Of a DNA stretch of 37,061 nucleotides, positions 34,220 to 37,061 are shown one piece after another. The notes beneath the pieces were generated by a model. That model was not told where the DNA came from, made no database searches, and saw nothing but the letters and a program-made list of their open reading frames with translations. The translations under genes were made by a program, and so were the position numbers. This DNA comes from Martinezella miluonensis (lineage in GTDB: Bacteria > Pseudomonadota > Alphaproteobacteria > Rhizobiales > Rhizobiaceae). The first letter of the stretch is position 1, and every line of letters starts with the position of its first letter. The DNA is taken from assembly GCF_900094545.1 (NCBI RefSeq), contig NZ_FMAH01000057.1, positions 1-37,061 on the forward strand, in the 5' to 3' direction.

Positions 34220-35481
34220 ATGACACAGACATATCTCGGCAAGTCGATCGCGCAGCTGTCGGCCCAGATCCAGTCCGGTAGCCTCGATCCGGTCACGCTG
34301 ATCGAGGAAAGCCTGGATGCGATCCGTTCGCACAAGGATCAGGCGATTTTCACGAAATTGCTTGCGGAACGCGCGAAAGAGGAAGCGGTCGCATCGTCAA
34401 AGCGACTGCGGGAAGGGCGTTCTCGCGGACTGGTCGACGGCATACCCATCGCCTGGAAGGACCTCTTCGACATCGCCGGCCTGCCGACGACGGCTGGATC
34501 GGTCGTGCTCGCGGATGCGGCGCCCGCGCAAGAGGATGCGGATGTGGTCAAGGCGCTGAAGGCTGCGGGCATGATTGCCATCGGCCGGGTCAATATGAGC
34601 GAATTTGCCTTTTCCGGCCTCGGCCTCAATCCACATTACGGCACACCGCTCAATCCGATGGCCTTGGATGTGCCGCGGATACCCGGAGGGTCCTCCTCCG
34701 GTTCCGCCGTCGCGGTCGCTACAGTATGGCGGGGGTCTTTCCCTTGGCAACCAGCCTCGATTCACTTGGGCCGCTTAGCCGTACCGTTCAGGACGCCATT
34801 TGGATCGACGCGGCGATGCGTGGGCGCACAGCGCCGGATATCATCCGCACGGTCCCCACCGGGCTTTCGCTTGTGGTGCCGACCACTGTTGTCATGGACG
34901 ATGCTGAAGAGGGCGTGATCCGGGCTTTCGAGGCGGCGCTCGCATGGCTGAGCGCTGCCGGCGTCAAGGTGCGACGTGCGGCTTTTCCAGCTTTCGACGC
35001 GCTCTTCCAAGTGATGGCAGAACATGGGCCTCTGGTGACCGCCGAGGCTTTTGCCCTTCACCATTGCCGATTGGCCGGCCCGGAAGCCGAATCCATGGAT
35101 CGGCGTGTCGTCGCCCGCACGCGTCTCGGCGAAAAGATCACGCTGGTCGGCTATCTCGAAATACTGAAGGTCCGCGAGCAACTGATCAAGGACGCGGCAA
35201 GCACGCTCGGGCCGAATGAGCTTATCGCCTATCCCTCTGTTGCCCATGTCGCGCCGGCGCTTGGCCCCTTGGAGGCGGATGACGAGCTGTTCGTGAAGGT
35301 CAACTTCAAGACGTTGCGAAATACCCTGATCGGCAACTTCCTCGACTGGTGCGGCGTGTCGCTGCCTTGCGGCAAGGGCAGCGCCGGCATGCCGGTCGGG
35401 TTCCTGCTGTCGGCTCCGAAGGACCAGGATGAGCGGTTGCTGACGGCGGCCCTGGCCTTGGAGGACACCGTCGCTGGGTAG
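34220..35481 (+). pseudogene. amidase gene broken by an internal deletion
   Basis: The first frame (ATG 34220) reads as an amidase signature-family enzyme through GIPIAWKDLFDIAGLPTTAGS, with the catalytic Lys, to PGGSSSGSAVAVA. Just after, at about 34720, the frame changes: the second frame continues from MAGVFPLATSLDSLGPLSRT (34726) to the normal C-terminus at 35481. In intact relatives about 35 residues lie between these points and include the GTDTGGS nucleophile Ser. The gap is therefore a deletion that also shifts the frame, and the gene cannot make an active enzyme. Family members hydrolyse amides such as aspartyl/glutamyl-tRNA amides or small amides. It follows the pump gene by 52 bases. 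Confidence 0.85.
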
Positions 35482-35607
35482 TTGGTGGCGACGAGGTCGA
35501 GGCGAAGCTTGGGTCAGAAGCTGGCCGCTACCTGACGCGGTAGGTCACCCCCGTTCGATGATATCAGCCTTCGGTGCAGCGGTGCGACGTTGCCGCGATG
35601 ACATGCC

Positions 35608-36603
35608 CTATTCAGCGGGCTGTCTTACGTCCACCTGACGGGCGGCGGACAGCAAGCGCCGTTGCGCGCGGATTGCGCTCCACTGTTGATCGATCAGCAC
35701 GCCGATCAGGATGACCCCACCCATGACGGCGAAGTTGAGTGAGGAGGGGATGCCGAGGAGATTCACGAGATTCTGCAATTCCTGCAGCAGGATCGTGCCC
35801 AGTACCACGCCGATCAGGGATCCTTCGCCGCCGCGTAGCGAAAAGCCGCCGAGCACAGCAGCGGCGATGGCATAGAGTTCATAGAACTGCCCATGGCTCG
35901 CCGGCGAGATCGAACGTGTGTACATCGCGAAATAGATCGCAGAAAGTGCCGTCAATACACCGCATATGACATAGGAAATCATCACCATCTTCGAGGTGCG
36001 GATGCCGGAATATTTGGCGGCTTCCTCATTTTTGCCGATGGCGTAGAGATAGCGTCCGTAGACAGAGCGATGAAGGACGATCCACATGATGGCTGCGATG
36101 ATTACAAGCGCTATGAAGGTGTTCGGCACACCGTAGAAGCGGCCTGCGGTCAGAAATTCCAAGGAAGGGAAGTTCTGGCCGAAGGCGAAGCCGGCAGTGC
36201 CGTCCGCCGTGTAGAAGCGTGCGGCGCCGCGATAGATCAGCAGGCCGCAAAGCGTGACGACGAAGGGCTGAAGATTGAGCCGCGTAATCAGCCAGCCGTG
36301 GATGGCACCGAGGACGCCGCCGAGGATCAGGATCAAGGGCAATGCCACGGCCCAGGGCATGTTCTGGACAGCGATGAAGTCGATGAACAGGACGCCGAGC
36401 AAAGCGACCAGCGAACCGACTGACAGTTCGATACCGCCGGTGATGATGACGAAGGCCTGCCCGATCGACAATATCCCGAAAAGGCCGATGAGATTGGACG
36501 TATTGGCCAGATTGATCGGCAAAAGGAAGCGCGGGTTGATGATCGTCACGACAATGCCGACGACGACGATCAACAGGAGCAGGCCCAGGTCTTTCTTACT
36601 CAT
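35608..36603 (-). CDS. ribose/sugar-type ABC transporter permease (RbsC family)
   Basis: From the ATG at 36603 the protein has 331 residues and about eight to ten membrane helices. The family marks are FGILSIGQAFVIITGGIELSVGS near residue 45, GVLGAIHGWLITRLNLQPFVVTL near 95, GRYLYAIGKNEEAAKYSGI near 180 and AAVLGGFSLRGGEGSL near 250. It would form the membrane channel for a pentose, other sugar or autoinducer importer. A TTG at 36612 would add three residues, but AGGAA is spaced for 36603. No ATPase or binding-protein gene is next to it: downstream is the broken amidase, upstream the repeat and the IS110 piece. It may use partners encoded elsewhere or be a leftover. Confidence 0.9.
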   Translation of the reverse strand: MSKKDLGLLLLIVVVGIVVTIINPRFLLPINLANTSNLIGLFGILSIGQAFVIITGGIELSVGSLVALLGVLFIDFIAVQNMPWAVALPLILILGGVLGAIHGWLITRLNLQPFVVTLCGLLIYRGAARFYTADGTAGFAFGQNFPSLEFLTAGRFYGVPNTFIALVIIAAIMWIVLHRSVYGRYLYAIGKNEEAAKYSGIRTSKMVMISYVICGVLTALSAIYFAMYTRSISPASHGQFYELYAIAAAVLGGFSLRGGEGSLIGVVLGTILLQELQNLVNLLGIPSSLNFAVMGGVILIGVLIDQQWSAIRAQRRLLSAARQVDVRQPAE

Positions 36604-36634
36604 CGATTTCAATTCCTATTGGCTGCAGCCGTTA

Positions 36635-36736
36635 GAGCAATTCCAGGAAAAGTGCGCAGCGGTATTCCGTCCGGAATTGTGTAAAAACAATAAGACAGAG
36701 CGGTTCAGAGATTCCATGAAGAGCTGAACCGCTCTT
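36635..36736. repeat. RIME-like intergenic repeat with a 12-bp hairpin
   Basis: The sequence starts GAGCAATTCCAGGAAAAGTG, continues through TCCGTCCGGAATTGTGTAAA, and ends in a hairpin with exact arms AGAGCGGTTCAG (36697-36708) and CTGAACCGCTCT (36724-36735). This resembles the RIME-type mosaic elements repeated between genes in Rhizobium and Sinorhizobium genomes, from memory. It lies 32 bases upstream of the permease start. The 250 bases between it and the IS110 piece show no gene. Confidence 0.65.
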
Positions 36737-36986
36737 CTGTAACGGGCATTGAGTCAATCCCTTTTGAGCTTAATCCCTCGCCGAGTGCTTGCTTCTGTCC
36801 GCAGTCGACGCTGGGGCCGCTGCTGTATGGGGTCTGCTGAGGACCGGCTGGCCAATCTAAAGATGCGCAGTCATTTGAGTGCTGCGTGAGCGGTTGCGGC
36901 CTAACCCATCCATCGTCCCGGCGAAGGGACCTTGCTCAGAGGGCTGATGGCAGTGCCCCCGAAGTCTGTCTATGCTTTCTTCCTAC

Positions 36987-37061
36987 TCAAGCGGCCATGG
37001 CTGGCGCTGCCTTGCGAGGAATGAAGTCGGTCCCATCTCGAAGCATGTGGTGCAACACCAC
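36987..37061 (-). mobile_element. IS110-family transposase, C-terminal end (cut by window edge)
   Basis: The last 75 bases read on the minus strand as VVLHHMLRDGTDFIPRKAAP and four further residues to a TGA at 36987. The LHHMLRDGTDF stretch resembles the C-terminus of IS110-family transposases (usual form LHRMW.DGT.F). The rest of the gene lies beyond the window. Only 24 residues are visible, so the call is tentative. Confidence 0.5.

Noticed and set aside
32752..34335. Minus-strand open frame of 527 codons opposite the RND pump gene
   Set aside because: It is antisense to a conserved transporter and rich in Arg, His and Asp, as expected of a shadow frame.

Overview
The window looks like chromosomal or megaplasmid DNA of a Rhizobium-type alphaproteobacterium. 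It is GC-rich, dense in ABC transporters and GntR regulators, and carries a RIME-like intergenic repeat (36635-36736). Insertion-sequence pieces mark both ends: an IS1182-type transposase start at 1-352 and an IS110-type transposase C-terminus at 36987-37061. No tRNA, rRNA or CRISPR array was seen.

Region 1 (about 455-20178) is the most coherent part and reads as a hydroxyproline and proline-peptide utilisation island. It holds a delta1-pyrroline-2-carboxylate reductase, an alpha-ketoglutarate semialdehyde dehydrogenase, a polar amino-acid ABC importer (binding protein, two permeases, ATPase), a DadA-type FAD D-amino-acid (D-hydroxyproline) dehydrogenase and an aconitase X-type cis-3-hydroxyproline dehydratase. 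On the opposite strand are an aminopeptidase P, a proline iminopeptidase, an oligopeptide ABC importer (two permeases, one fused double ATPase, binding protein) and a proline-racemase-family trans-3-hydroxyproline dehydratase. A divergent GntR/FCD regulator closes the region. The likely logic is import of free hydroxyproline and of proline-rich peptides, trimming at proline bonds, then 3-hydroxyprolines to pyrroline-2-carboxylate to proline, and the 4-hydroxyproline branch to 2-oxoglutarate. The 4-hydroxyproline epimerase and pyrroline-4-hydroxy-2-carboxylate deaminase are not in the window. GTATAC-centred sites recur in three key intergenic regions and probably form one GntR regulon.

Region 2 (20179-29389) is a mixed set: a Nudix hydrolase preceded by an in-frame 35-codon ORF, a family 2 glycosyltransferase, a FadR-type GntR regulator, an autotransporter with a propeller-like passenger, a CoA-transferase, a possible small membrane protein, a 32-codon cysteine synthase stub overlapping a cystathionine beta-lyase-like gene, and a 100-aa protein of unknown function.

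Region 3 (29950-36603) holds a two-gene RND efflux system, an amidase gene broken by an internal deletion that removes the catalytic core, and an orphan ribose-type ABC permease. The repeat and the IS110 piece lie just upstream of that permease. Starts were moved inward from the longest frame where a Shine-Dalgarno sequence, signal peptide or family N-terminus supported it.
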